From Niallia endozanthoxylica (GTDB taxonomy: Bacteria; Bacillota; Bacilli; Bacillales; Cytobacillaceae), in assembly GCF_008710145.1 (NCBI RefSeq), contig NZ_VYKL01000009.1, forward strand, positions 1 to 62,294: a stretch of DNA of 62,294 bases, in the 5' to 3' direction. The notes under the pieces were generated by a model. The model had not been told where the DNA came from, made no database searches, and saw only the letters and a program-made list of their open reading frames with translations. Position 1 is the first letter of the stretch; the number at the start of each line of letters is the position of its first letter. Both the position numbers and the translations under genes were made by a program. Below, piece after piece: positions 46,369 to 55,223 of the stretch.

Positions 46369-46440
46369 AATAAAGGGGGAGGTTCTGCCGTTTCATTAAT
46401 GGAGAATAATGAAACGGCAGAACCTTCCCTTGTATCTTTT
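46366..46440. repeat. Palindromic dispersed repeat, copy D
   Basis: Best-kept copy: 46380-46398 and 46407-46425 are a perfect 19-bp inverted repeat around ATGGAGAA. It starts at the fdhD stop codon and could act as a transcription terminator for that gene (T-rich tail at the end). Confidence 0.8.
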
Positions 46441-46491
46441 TGATATAATAAAATGAAGTTTTGTAGGTTTCAAGTAGATAGGAGGATAGCC

Positions 46492-47040
46492 GTGAAAATT
46501 AAAATAACAGATTTAAAGAAGCAGTTGAAGGAATATGAACAAAAAGAGTTAATTGAACTAATTGTTGAGATGTTCAAGTCTAGTAAAGAGGTCCAAAATT
46601 ATTTATCTAGTAAATTTTTGGGGGATGTTGCAATTGAAGGCTTGTATCAAAAGGTCAAAAACAAAATAGAAAAACAATTTTCTTCAGATCGAGCGCTCCG
46701 CCTGGCAGAAATAAAAAAAGAAATAACTGATTTCCAAAAGGCAACAAATGATATAAAAAGAACCGCTGACCTTATGCTTTTGTATGTGGAGCAAGGTGTT
46801 GAATACACTACTTCATTTGGATACTTTTCAGAAAGCTTTTATTCCAGTATGGTGAAAATGTTTGACCAAGTTGCTACAGAGTGTGATAACGATGAGGAAT
46901 TATACAATGACTTATCAAATCGAATACAAGAAGTCCTATCTATGCTGGATGATTGTGATTGGGCTTTCTCCGAGGCAATCCATGAATCGTACTACTCCAT
47001 CGGCTGGGTTCATGATGAAGAGGATGATGAGGAGTGGTAA
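46492..47040 (+). CDS. DUF6155 family protein
   Basis: The 182-residue helical protein opens KIKITDLKKQLKEYEQKELI and has LRLAEIKKEITDFQKAT and ADLMLLYVEQGVEYTTSFG, which fit DUF6155 proteins of Bacillus. The C-terminus is acidic (HDEEDDEEW). Function unknown. GTG 46492 follows AGGAGGATAGCC; an upstream ATG at 46453 has no site. Confidence 0.8.
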   Translation: MKIKITDLKKQLKEYEQKELIELIVEMFKSSKEVQNYLSSKFLGDVAIEGLYQKVKNKIEKQFSSDRALRLAEIKKEITDFQKATNDIKRTADLMLLYVEQGVEYTTSFGYFSESFYSSMVKMFDQVATECDNDEELYNDLSNRIQEVLSMLDDCDWAFSEAIHESYYSIGWVHDEEDDEEW

Positions 47041-47249
47041 AAGAAAGGTGAAATCTTGCTTATCGAATGGATACATCCAATTGTTTCCCAGTAACTTACA
47101 ATGGAAAACAGCATAAATTATGTTATGATGATACATGTCAGCAAGAGCTGATCACTAATCTTTGCTCGGCCTTTGAGCCATCCGAACGTCAGCGCGAAAC
47201 TTGCGCGAACCGATTCGATCTTTTAGTTTATCGGCGGTTTTCTTATGAA

Positions 47250-47604
47250 GGGGACGCTACGGATTCGACAGGGGTAGTTCGAGCTTAGGTTGCGAGTCGA
47301 GGGGATCGACCTCGTTAAAACGTCAAAGCCTATAACTGGCAATCAAAAACAACTTTTAGCTGCCTAATTAAGTCAGCTGTTCGCCCTTCCATTGCCTGCG
47401 TGGTAAGGTAGCGGACTCAAATTTAGCAGGATACGCCGGATTCTACCGTCTGAGGATGAAGGAAGAGAATAATCAGACTAGCCGAGCCCGGGCGCCCGTC
47501 GATAGGCATAAGGAGCGGCGAAAGTGCGAATATATCGACTACACTCGTAGAAGCTTAAGTGCCGATATTCTTGGACGTGGGTTCGACTCCCACCGTCTCC
47601 ACCA
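47250..47604 (+). ncRNA. ssrA: tmRNA
   Basis: The 355-base RNA begins GGGGACGCTACGGATTCGAC and ends with the T-loop GGGTTCGACTCCCACC and CTCCACCA, giving the tRNA-like domain. The tag reading frame, aligned with Bacillus subtilis (ATAACTGGC), is GGC AAT CAA AAA CAA CTT TTA GCT GCC TAA: the tag is (A)GNQKQLLAA. It rescues stalled ribosomes together with SmpB. A TTACAA box with a TATGTT box 17 bases later near 47094-47122 is a possible promoter. Confidence 0.97.
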
Positions 47605-47640
47605 TACATAATCAACGGTGGTTAATCTAACATCTATGAT

Positions 47641-47688
47641 AGGAACCATAAAATTTCCATTTGGAAACTTTATGGTTCCTTTTATTTT
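47641..47688 (+). terminator. Terminator after ssrA
   Basis: AGGAACCATAAA and TTTATGGTTCCT arms with TTTCC/GGAAA inside, followed by TTTTATTTT. Confidence 0.85.
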
Positions 47689-47819
47689 AGGCCATATTCT
47701 GGAATAGAAATCTACTATATTGACAAATTTAAATAACATAGATAGAATCGATAACATTAATATCTGCATAACGAAGATTTGTTTCAAACATTTCGGAGTA
47801 TAAGAACAAAGGCTATGAT

Positions 47820-48085
47820 AAGAAAGAGTAGCAATCATGTAAACAGACAGAAAGTGACCGGTTGATGAGAGGTGCATGTTGAACGATTGTGAATACATCT
47901 TGGAGCTGTGTACCGAAAAGTAATCACTTAGTAGGCTACACCGGTTAAGCACCCGTAATCATGTGCTAAGTAAAAGTCAAACGACTGTACTTACTAAGGT
48001 AAGCAATGTGAGTTGCTTATGAATTAAAGGTGGTAACACGAGATGAATCGTCCTTTTGGTTAATCCAAAAGGGCGTTTTTTATTT
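47820..48085 (+). promoter_or_regulatory. Tyrosine T-box leader
   Basis: The T-box sequence AAAGGTGGTAACACG (48026-48040) and a terminator (CGTCCTTTTGG with its complement, then TTTTTT at about 48049-48085) are unmistakable. A UAC triplet followed by A at 47937-47940 is the likely specifier, matching tyrosine and the downstream gene. Uncharged tRNA-Tyr binding would favour the antiterminator and raise tyrS expression. The 5' limit is approximate. Confidence 0.9.
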
Positions 48086-48146
48086 TTATCCTTTGTTTCT
48101 TATAGAACTTGCCATATTAGAAATAATATTCCAAGGAGATGTTAGT

Positions 48147-49361
48147 ATGTTAGTAAAACCTGAAGAACAATTAAAAATCATCATGAAAGGTGTTCAAGAA
48201 ATAGTAAACGAAGAAGAGTTAATGGCAAAATTAGAGAAGTCATACCAGTCACAGACTCCACTTACCATTAAACTAGGACTTGACCCTTCTGCCCCTGATA
48301 TTCATTTAGGTCATGCAGTTGTATTAAGAAAAATAAAACAAATGCAAGATTTAGGACATAAAGTAGTTATTATCATTGGTGATTTTACAGGTCGTATTGG
48401 GGATCCAACTGGAAAGGCAAAAGGCCGAGTAGCTTTAAGTGATGAGCAGGTTAAAATAAACGCAAAAACGTACTGTGAACAAATCTTTAAAGTGTTAGAT
48501 TCAGAGAAAACCATCGTCCGTTTTAATAGTGAGTGGCTATCAAAATTAACTTTTGAGGAAGTCATTAAATTAGCAGCAACCACATCCGTTGCAAGAATAT
48601 TAGAACGTGATGATTTCCAAAATAGATATAACAATCAAGTACCAATTGGAATTCATGAATTTTTCTACCCACTCATGCAGGCGTATGATTCGGTAGAGAT
48701 ACAGGCGGATATTGAATTAGGTGGGACAGACCAAACCTTTAACATTCTCATGGGGCGTACACTTCAAAAGCACTGGGGATTAGAAAAGCAAATTGCCCTT
48801 TTTATGCCATTGCTTGAAGGTCTTGATGGTATAGAGAAAATGAGCAAAAGTCTTGGAAATTATATTGGAGTAAATGAACCGGCAGAAGTCATGTTTAAAA
48901 AGGTTATGGAAGTACCAGATAGCCTAATTATTAAATACTTTGAGTTAGCGACGGATGAACATCCAGATGAAATAGAGAATATTAAACAACTTCTTGAAAA
49001 AGGAGTAAATCCAAGAGATATTAAACTTCAATTGGCTCAAATTATTACAAGTTTATACTGGGGAGAAGAAGAAACGAAAAGAGCCATCACCTATTTTGAA
49101 ACGGCTTTTAGCAAAAAAGAAATACCAGATGATATTCCTGGGATTTTAATACAAATTGGCGCAGAAACAGTTGAAGCCATCATTCCACAGCTAATTGAAA
49201 AAGGATTCGTAAAAAGTAAAAGTGAATTTATACGTTTAGTTAAACAAAATGGGGTACAGCTCAATAAAGAAAAAATAAATGAAGATGATTTAGACCGTGT
49301 CTTAATGAATAAAGACGTATTACAAATGGGTAAAAAACGATTTATACGTTTTATTAAATAA
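48147..49361 (+). CDS. tyrS: Tyrosyl-tRNA synthetase
   Basis: The 404-residue class I enzyme carries HLGH (residues 53-56, the HIGH box), KMSKS (231-235), and a C-terminal S4-like RNA-binding domain (SKSEFIRLVKQNGVQLNKEK). The sequence IGDFTGRIGDPTGK and overall form fit the TyrZ-type enzyme rather than the classical Bacillus TyrS. ATG 48147 is eight bases after AAGGAG; earlier in-frame codons fall in the T-box terminator. Expression is controlled by the T-box. Confidence 0.96.
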   Translation: MLVKPEEQLKIIMKGVQEIVNEEELMAKLEKSYQSQTPLTIKLGLDPSAPDIHLGHAVVLRKIKQMQDLGHKVVIIIGDFTGRIGDPTGKAKGRVALSDEQVKINAKTYCEQIFKVLDSEKTIVRFNSEWLSKLTFEEVIKLAATTSVARILERDDFQNRYNNQVPIGIHEFFYPLMQAYDSVEIQADIELGGTDQTFNILMGRTLQKHWGLEKQIALFMPLLEGLDGIEKMSKSLGNYIGVNEPAEVMFKKVMEVPDSLIIKYFELATDEHPDEIENIKQLLEKGVNPRDIKLQLAQIITSLYWGEEETKRAITYFETAFSKKEIPDDIPGILIQIGAETVEAIIPQLIEKGFVKSKSEFIRLVKQNGVQLNKEKINEDDLDRVLMNKDVLQMGKKRFIRFIK

Positions 49362-49377
49362 TATAGAAATCTTTTGG

Positions 49378-49416
49378 GAGTGTTAATTAGGTACTTTAAT
49401 ATTAACGCTCTTTTTT
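49378..49416 (+). terminator. Terminator after tyrS
   Basis: GAGTGTTAAT and ATTAACGCTC pair (one G-T) over a loop and are followed by six T. Confidence 0.7.
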
Positions 49417-49865
49417 CTTATTGTACTAACGGGTAACTGACACATAAATGCTCTTCAACAATCGGGTGTATTTCCAGAGTATGGATCTGCGCCTTTTTGC
49501 ATGAACGGGCCATTTAATGGAACAAGAGACCCTCATATTTTAGAGTTGTTTTTTCCTTCATATTGAATCAAGCATAACTAAAGATTTATTTACTAAGAAA
49601 GATACCTCTAACATGATGTGTTTGCTACGCTAAGGCATTTTTAGCATAAACAGTCGATTTCTAAAAAAAGTATTCGACTGTTTATTTGTCTTGTTCAACA
49701 ATCGCTCCCCATTGGCTTTTTTAAAAGAAATCCTCAGTAGATGATGTCTCTCTTTGGAACTATGATAGATTGACGAAATTATTTATTCTAAATGTGAGAG
49801 AAAAACTTTTTTAATACGTTGTATAAGGTGTAAAAGCTTTTACAAAAAAATAAGGGGAATCGTAC
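49417..49865. other. Gene-free region with two degenerate repeats and a hairpin
   Basis: Around 49449-49502 a TTCAACAATCGGGTG..GCGCCTTTTTGC element and around 49690 a TTGTTCAACAATCG element belong to the same degenerate family as others in the window. A perfect 12-bp inverted repeat (49646-49685, ATAAACAGTCGA) lies between. The last 80 bases should carry the sigma-factor promoter. Confidence 0.45.
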
Positions 49866-50432
49866 ATGAAGTCGAATGAAAACAATTTTATACAGCGATT
49901 ACAACGACAAAAGGAAGACGCATTAGAATTTATAGTTGATAAATATCTGCCATTAATAAAAGGGATAACTTATAAAGTTCTTTCCCCTCTTGAGAATGAT
50001 GGAATCATAGAAGAATGTATAAATGATATTTTTCTTTCAATCTGGAACCATTCAAAGAAATTCCATGGAGATTCGGCAGATTTTAAAAAATGGATCTGTG
50101 CAATTGCTAAGTTTAAAGCGATTGATTATTACAGAAAGGCTAGTAAGAAAGTGGAATTCACCTCAAATGATATGGATTTGAATGCTGAAAAATCAGCAGA
50201 AGATGAACTCATTATGATCGAAGACAAAGCGGAACTTATCAAGTTAATAAATCTATTAGAGCCTGTGGATCGAGATATTTTTATCATGAAATTCTTTCTA
50301 GGTTTAAAAACCGAGGATATATCTAAAAAACTAGGGTTAACCAATTCTGCGATAGATAATCGAATTTATAGAGGGAGAAAGAAACTAAATAACAAAGCTG
50401 CGAATCTTAATCTAGGAGGTAGTATATTGTGA
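49866..50432 (+). CDS. ECF-type RNA polymerase sigma factor
   Basis: The 188-residue protein has region 2 (DGIIEECINDIFLSIWNHSKKF, with WICAIAKFKAIDYYRK) and region 4 (LEPVDRDIFIMKFFLGLKTEDI and LTNSAIDNRIYRGRKKL). It lacks region 3, as usual for the ECF group. The ATG follows AAGGGGAATCGTAC. Its stop overlaps the GTG of the anti-sigma gene, so both are made together; autoregulation is typical but the promoter was not recognised. Confidence 0.92.
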   Translation: MKSNENNFIQRLQRQKEDALEFIVDKYLPLIKGITYKVLSPLENDGIIEECINDIFLSIWNHSKKFHGDSADFKKWICAIAKFKAIDYYRKASKKVEFTSNDMDLNAEKSAEDELIMIEDKAELIKLINLLEPVDRDIFIMKFFLGLKTEDISKKLGLTNSAIDNRIYRGRKKLNNKAANLNLGGSIL

Positions 50433-51541
50433 AGGATATTTATGAATTATTAAATGATATAGACATAGATGAAAATGAATTTGAGGAAATGGAAGTAAGT
50501 GAATTTGAAAAGACTAAAGTAAAAAAGGCTTTAAAAAAATCATTAAATGAGAAGAAAAAAATAAAGGGCTGGAAAAGAAACGTTGTTGCATCAGCCATTA
50601 TCATCGGCTTATCAGTCTCAGCTTTTGGATTATCGTTTCCTGCTTATGCTGGCAATATTCCTGTCATAGGAGATATTTTTAGATTTTTGGATAATGGAAG
50701 AACTGGCCTTTATGATGATTACAAGGAATATTCCACTGAGATAAACATGACAGAAGAAAGTAAGGGGATCACCGTTACAATTAATGACGCAATTTATGAT
50801 GGGAAAACAGTTTCAATAACATATTCAATCGAAAGTGATCAAGATTTAGGAAATGATCCGATCATTCTTGGACACCTAGACATAAAGGGGTCAACAGGGC
50901 AGGCAGGCAGTTCTACCATTTCAAAAGTAGATGAAAATCATTATGTGGGTCTTATTACAGCTAGTAGCATGAATCTTACGAATGAAGATACAGTAAAAAT
51001 AAAATGGAAGATAGAAAGTATAACCATTCCAGAAAAACAGGAAGAAATTAAAGGAAAATGGAACTTTGCCCTTGGGCTAGATGCAACGGAAAGCAATACG
51101 CAACAATTAAGTGATCATAGCGTAGAGCGGAATGGAGTACAAGTAAATGTTGGAGAAATATCTATCACACCCATGTCCTTTATTGTTTATTATGATCAAG
51201 TGGTTTCCGAAGAGATAAGAAACAAATGGCACGGAGTAGATGTCGAGATAGAAGTGAAAGATGACTTAGGAAATAGTTATTCAGGTGAAGGTAACGGAGG
51301 AACAGGTGATAGTGAAGGATATAATATTCGTTGGAGTAAAACATTCGAAAAATTAGACGAGAAGGCAACGAAGCTCATCATAACCCCATACATCACCTTA
51401 AGAGAGTATACTTCTGAAAATTTTGGTTCAGTCGAAATTACCGACAATGGTGAACATAGGGAAATTCCTATTCCAACGAAGCCTGGTAAGGGGAGAGAAG
51501 AATTTGTATTAGAGGATATTGTTATTGAATTAGAGAAATAA
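50429..51541 (+). CDS. DUF4179 anti-sigma factor
   Basis: The 370-residue protein has an acidic cytoplasmic N-terminus of about 50 residues, one membrane helix (about residues 51-72, VVASAIIIGLSVSAFGLSF), the DUF4179 segment (FPAYAGNIPVIGDIFRFL) and a large extracytoplasmic beta-rich region ending in a DUF5643-like part. Such proteins hold the co-encoded ECF sigma factor at the membrane and release it on a cell-surface signal. The stimulus is unknown. GTG start, overlapping the sigma stop. Confidence 0.88.
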   Translation: MKDIYELLNDIDIDENEFEEMEVSEFEKTKVKKALKKSLNEKKKIKGWKRNVVASAIIIGLSVSAFGLSFPAYAGNIPVIGDIFRFLDNGRTGLYDDYKEYSTEINMTEESKGITVTINDAIYDGKTVSITYSIESDQDLGNDPIILGHLDIKGSTGQAGSSTISKVDENHYVGLITASSMNLTNEDTVKIKWKIESITIPEKQEEIKGKWNFALGLDATESNTQQLSDHSVERNGVQVNVGEISITPMSFIVYYDQVVSEEIRNKWHGVDVEIEVKDDLGNSYSGEGNGGTGDSEGYNIRWSKTFEKLDEKATKLIITPYITLREYTSENFGSVEITDNGEHREIPIPTKPGKGREEFVLEDIVIELEK

Positions 51542-51553
51542 CGTCATCTATGA

Positions 51554-51588
51554 AATAACTGGCTTATTTACAAAGGCCAGTTATTTTA
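51554..51588 (+). terminator. Terminator of the sigma/anti-sigma operon
   Basis: AATAACTGGC and GCCAGTTATT arms with a T-rich tail 13 bases after the stop. A second terminator-like element (GCGCATTCCT with AGGATTGCGC and six T, 51607-51638) follows. Confidence 0.75.
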
Positions 51589-51760
51589 GTGTTGTTCAGC
51601 AAAAGGGCGCATTCCTCTTATAAGGATTGCGCTTTTTTGCTTTGAAGGGCGATTGAGTTGAATAAGACAGAATCGACTTGAAAAAAAGTGTAATTAAGCT
51701 ATAATATTAGATTTATTTAGTCTAATTAAATCTTTGCAAACAAAGAAAGAAGGTTTTTCT

Positions 51761-52609
51761 ATGAAGTCGATATTATTAATCGGACAATCAAATATGGCAG
51801 GCAGAGGATTTATGGAGGATGTACCGCCAATTTATAATGAGTACATACATATGTTGCGAAATGGCAGATGGCAAATGATGGCAGAACCACTTCATTTCGA
51901 TCGTCACGTAGCTGGTGTTGGGCCGGCAGCCTCTTTTGCTCAGGCTTGGACAGAGGACCATCCGGGAGAGTCCATTGGGCTTATACCATGTGCCGAGGGA
52001 GGAAGCTCTATGGATGAGTGGGCAATGGATGGACCATTAACAAGACATGCGATTTCTGAAGCCAAATTTGCTATGGAAACAAGTGAACTAGTGGGAATTC
52101 TGTGGCATCAAGGCGAAAGCGACAGTTACGGAGAACGTTATCAGACGTATGAAGATAAATTGCTTTCATTATTTAAACACTTGAGAGAAGAATTGAATGC
52201 ACCAAATATCCCGATTATTATCGGTGAGTTGGGACATTTCCTTGGAGAAGTAGGATTTGGAAAAAGCGCTGTAGAATATAAACAAATAAACCAGATCTTA
52301 TCTAAAGTGGCTCATACCGAAGAAAATTGCTATTTTGTCACAGCAAAAGGCTTAACGGCAAATCCAGATGGCATTCATATTGATGCGATCTCCCAAAGAA
52401 AATTTGGATTACGATACTATGAAGCTTTTTCAAAACAAAAGCATGTGTTAGATAGTTTGGATATAGAGGATGCATGGATGGAAAAGGAAGCAACACGTGA
52501 ATTAACGAAAAAGGAACGTATATTTGTTCAAAGTACGAAGTTTGCCTTAGGACAATTGAGTTTTGAGGAGTTTTCTGTTAATGTTTCCACTATTAATGAA
52601 AGTAAGTAA
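51761..52609 (+). CDS. SGNH-type sialate O-acetylesterase-like hydrolase
   Basis: The 282-residue protein is a SASA/SGNH hydrolase: block I LLIGQSNMAGRGF has the catalytic Ser, block V is DGIHIDAISQRKFG with Asp and His, and GILWHQGESD matches the conserved Gly/Gln region. There is no signal peptide, so it is cytosolic. It removes acetyl groups from carbohydrate esters; the substrate is not shown by context. ATG 51761 follows GAAAGAAGG. A terminator follows. Confidence 0.85.
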   Translation: MKSILLIGQSNMAGRGFMEDVPPIYNEYIHMLRNGRWQMMAEPLHFDRHVAGVGPAASFAQAWTEDHPGESIGLIPCAEGGSSMDEWAMDGPLTRHAISEAKFAMETSELVGILWHQGESDSYGERYQTYEDKLLSLFKHLREELNAPNIPIIIGELGHFLGEVGFGKSAVEYKQINQILSKVAHTEENCYFVTAKGLTANPDGIHIDAISQRKFGLRYYEAFSKQKHVLDSLDIEDAWMEKEATRELTKKERIFVQSTKFALGQLSFEEFSVNVSTINESK

Positions 52610-52610
52610 T

Positions 52611-52657
52611 AAAGACCACATCCTTCTACTCTTTAATAGAAGGGTAGTGGTCTTTTT
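52611..52657. terminator. Terminator between convergent genes
   Basis: AAAGACCAC and GTGGTCTTT with TCCTTCTA/TAGAAGG inside and five T at the end. Confidence 0.75.
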
Positions 52658-52674
52658 GTACATATGGATGGAGC

Positions 52675-53202
52675 CTATCTTTCAATAACGGAAGAAAATT
52701 GAAAGGCATGGGTTTGTACTATTTGGTTTTGAATCGAAGGGCCGCCTTCAATTGCTGCTTGAAAATGATAAACAGCGGTTGTACTGCTTTGAGATTGCAG
52801 CAAACGAGCGGCATTTGTAGTAGCTGATGATTGTTCAATCATACCTGAACCTTTACTAGTTTGTTTTAGTTCTGTTGTATGGTTTGTCAATTCGCTATCT
52901 ACATCAAGGGTCGTTTCACTTTTTTGTGTGGCAGAGGCTGGACCAACTGAATATCCATTTTGAAGCTGATAGCTTTTCAAATGGACGGAATGTCTTTGGA
53001 TAGAATTTGCCGTTCCATTGATTTCACTTGTCACCTCATTCATTTTATCTCTTTTGATTTCCAGTATTTTTTCCCAGCCGCTATTCGTTTGTTCGACTAG
53101 GATGGAGGATTGATTCCATTCGCTTGCCTCGCTGTCTGCACTAGCAAAACTAATACTTAAAGCGGAAGCAAGGATAAAGGATCCAACTACTTTTTTTAGC
53201 AT
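52675..53202 (-). CDS. Secreted Gln/Ser/Thr-rich protein, partner of the repeat protein upstream
   Basis: The 175-residue protein has a signal peptide (KKVVGSFILASALSISFASA, cleavage near residue 22). The mature part is rich in Gln, Ser, Thr and Asn with regularly spaced glutamines (SIQRHS, SYQLQNG, TQKSE, LKQTS, EQSSATT, LQSQS, FQAAI, IQNQIVQTH, FQFS). No cysteine and no cell-wall anchor are present. It lies 92 bases downstream of the 642-residue Q/N-rich protein on the same strand, so the two are probably one operon. The pair resembles a minor and a major subunit of an extracellular amyloid (inference). Confidence 0.7.
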   Translation of the reverse strand: MLKKVVGSFILASALSISFASADSEASEWNQSSILVEQTNSGWEKILEIKRDKMNEVTSEINGTANSIQRHSVHLKSYQLQNGYSVGPASATQKSETTLDVDSELTNHTTELKQTSKGSGMIEQSSATTNAARLLQSQSSTTAVYHFQAAIEGGPSIQNQIVQTHAFQFSSVIER

Positions 53203-53294
53203 CGCTTAACCTCCCAGATGTGTCTAATATGAATAAGAAGGCTCCATCCAGCAAGTTCCAGATGGAGCAGGTTTGAGCATCGTTTTCTCTTTAA

Positions 53295-55223
53295 TTAGTT
53301 TGCAGATTGTCCTTGAACAACAGTAAAGCTTGATGATTGACTTTGGCTAATGTTGTCGCCTTCTGAAACAGCAGATTGTGTGGTTGTAATATCAGAGACT
53401 TGGCTTTGATTAGCTTCTACAGCATCTCCAGCCGTTTGTGTTTGAGTGGTATCATTTGTACTTGTTTGTGTAACTGTATGGTTATCACCAGTAGAATTAG
53501 TTGTTTGATCAGTGACAGCTGCTGAATTTTGAGCTTGTACATCACCGGCTCCTGCTTGAACCTGTGCTGTAGTGTTAGAGTTTTCTTGTACTCCGTCGTT
53601 ATTTAGACCGTTCTTGTTTGTTACTTGTTTGGATTGATTGGTAGACCCTTGATATTGCTCAGATTCAGTGTCACCTACTTGCGTTTGCTCTGTAATAGCT
53701 ATCATATCTTGGTAGGTATCATTAGCTGCACCTGCTACCGCAGCTCCTTGTTCAACGGATACAGCTGAATCTTGATCTTGTACGCTTCCTTCAAAGCCTG
53801 TTTGATCTTGTACAACATCATTGTAATGGTATTGCTCAGCTGCAGCATTTTCGCTATCTACAACAGCTAATTGTGTACCTTCAGACACTGTATGTTGGTC
53901 TTGAACAGTATTCGTGGCACCCATTTGAGTCTGCTCTGCATTGGTAACAGAATCTTGAGCTGCATTCACATTTTCGCCCGTTACATAGGCGCCTTGTCCA
54001 TTTGTAAGGCTAGAACCCTGGTTTTGAACGGCTTCATCTGCTCCAAATTGGTCTTGAGCTGCTTCACCATATACGATTTGATCAAGTTCAATATGGTCGC
54101 CAATTACTGTACCACTTTGCTCGGCATCATGGGATGAATCCTGAGATTGATAGGCACCGAGAATTCCTTCCTGTGTTTGAATGGTATCTGTTTCAGCATC
54201 TTCAATGATGTAATTTCCATTTCCTTCTATAATCGCACCTTGACCTGTCGTGTTTGTTAAAGTTTGACCTTGGTGAACATTTTCAATATCTCCAGTTTGC
54301 TTCTGGTTATTGAAATGGGCAGAATATTGGTCCGCATCGTTCTCGTCTCCATCAACACCAGCGATTTGCTCTGAAAGATTATCTGCCAGTTGATTTTGAG
54401 TCATTCCGTTGCCATTAGCCTCTTGGTTTTGAGTTGTTCCATTGTAGATGTCCTGGTAAGGATAGTTACCCTCTCCGATCGTATCTTGATTTTGGATATT
54501 CGTGTCGTAAGAACCTTGAAGTTGATCAATTAGATTACTATCTGCACTTTGGTTAGAATCTGTATCATTGTATGCGAATTGATCCTGTATATTTTCATTT
54601 CCGCCACTCCCTTGGTTTTGTACATTATATTTATAGGAGTCTTGGATTTGACTGAGTCGAGAGCCGATACCTGCTTTCATTTGATTGATTTCACTATAAA
54701 TATCTTGCAGTTGACTGTTCTTTGTACCGTTTGTATGTTGAAGTTGACCATTTTCGTTGTGTGATAATTGGTCTTGAATCATGTCGTTTCCGTTACTTGT
54801 TTGGGCTTGTTGTTCTACCATATCGATGGCTTGGTCTTGTTCATTTTCTTCGTTATTTCCACTTTGTTCAAGTGTGGAGAAGCTATCAGATGCTTGTGTT
54901 TGTGCTAGTGAATGGCCCGTTGCGGAGGATTTTTGTTCTGCCCATGCAGATACACGTTGTTTTTGAGCAGCTTTCTTAGCTTGAATGGATTGCAATACAC
55001 TTGCAAAATCGTCGTCTGATTGATCTTGATAAGAATTAGAACCTTTGTTGACTCTGTCTTGGAAACTATATTTTGTCACTTCTTGACGCTGGTCCACATT
55101 TGGTTCTGCAGCAAAAGCAGAGGTTGAGGCGAATAAAGTACCGACAAGTAATCCTGTACTAACAATTTTCTTCATGTTTAATACGTTTTTTACTTCTTTC
55201 ATTTTCTTATCCATCTTGTTCAT
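53295..55223 (-). CDS. Secreted Gln/Asn-rich repeat protein, possible functional amyloid
   Basis: The 642-residue protein has a signal peptide (MKKIVSTGLLVGTLFASTSAFA, cleaved before AEP). The mature part has no cysteine or anchor; from about residue 120 it consists of repeated units with paired glutamines (IQDQ, VQNQG, TQNQE, VQDQTG, EQTQ, TQTQ) spaced at roughly 9-13 residues and broken by Gly, Asn and Asp. Spaced Gln/Asn in short periodic units is the feature shared by curli CsgA and FapC amyloids. GGAGGTAGG precedes the ATG. Structure and localisation need experiments. Confidence 0.75.
   Translation of the reverse strand: MNKMDKKMKEVKNVLNMKKIVSTGLLVGTLFASTSAFAAEPNVDQRQEVTKYSFQDRVNKGSNSYQDQSDDDFASVLQSIQAKKAAQKQRVSAWAEQKSSATGHSLAQTQASDSFSTLEQSGNNEENEQDQAIDMVEQQAQTSNGNDMIQDQLSHNENGQLQHTNGTKNSQLQDIYSEINQMKAGIGSRLSQIQDSYKYNVQNQGSGGNENIQDQFAYNDTDSNQSADSNLIDQLQGSYDTNIQNQDTIGEGNYPYQDIYNGTTQNQEANGNGMTQNQLADNLSEQIAGVDGDENDADQYSAHFNNQKQTGDIENVHQGQTLTNTTGQGAIIEGNGNYIIEDAETDTIQTQEGILGAYQSQDSSHDAEQSGTVIGDHIELDQIVYGEAAQDQFGADEAVQNQGSSLTNGQGAYVTGENVNAAQDSVTNAEQTQMGATNTVQDQHTVSEGTQLAVVDSENAAAEQYHYNDVVQDQTGFEGSVQDQDSAVSVEQGAAVAGAANDTYQDMIAITEQTQVGDTESEQYQGSTNQSKQVTNKNGLNNDGVQENSNTTAQVQAGAGDVQAQNSAAVTDQTTNSTGDNHTVTQTSTNDTTQTQTAGDAVEANQSQVSDITTTQSAVSEGDNISQSQSSSFTVVQGQSAN

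Noticed and set aside
47539..47952. Minus-strand frame of 137 codons containing WWRRWESNPRPRISALKLL
   Set aside because: It is antisense to the tmRNA 3' end; the WESNPRP string is a well-known false ORF from this RNA.
53871..54979. Several plus-strand frames opposite the Q-rich repeat gene
   Set aside because: They arise from the repetitive codon pattern of the minus-strand gene and have no ribosome sites.
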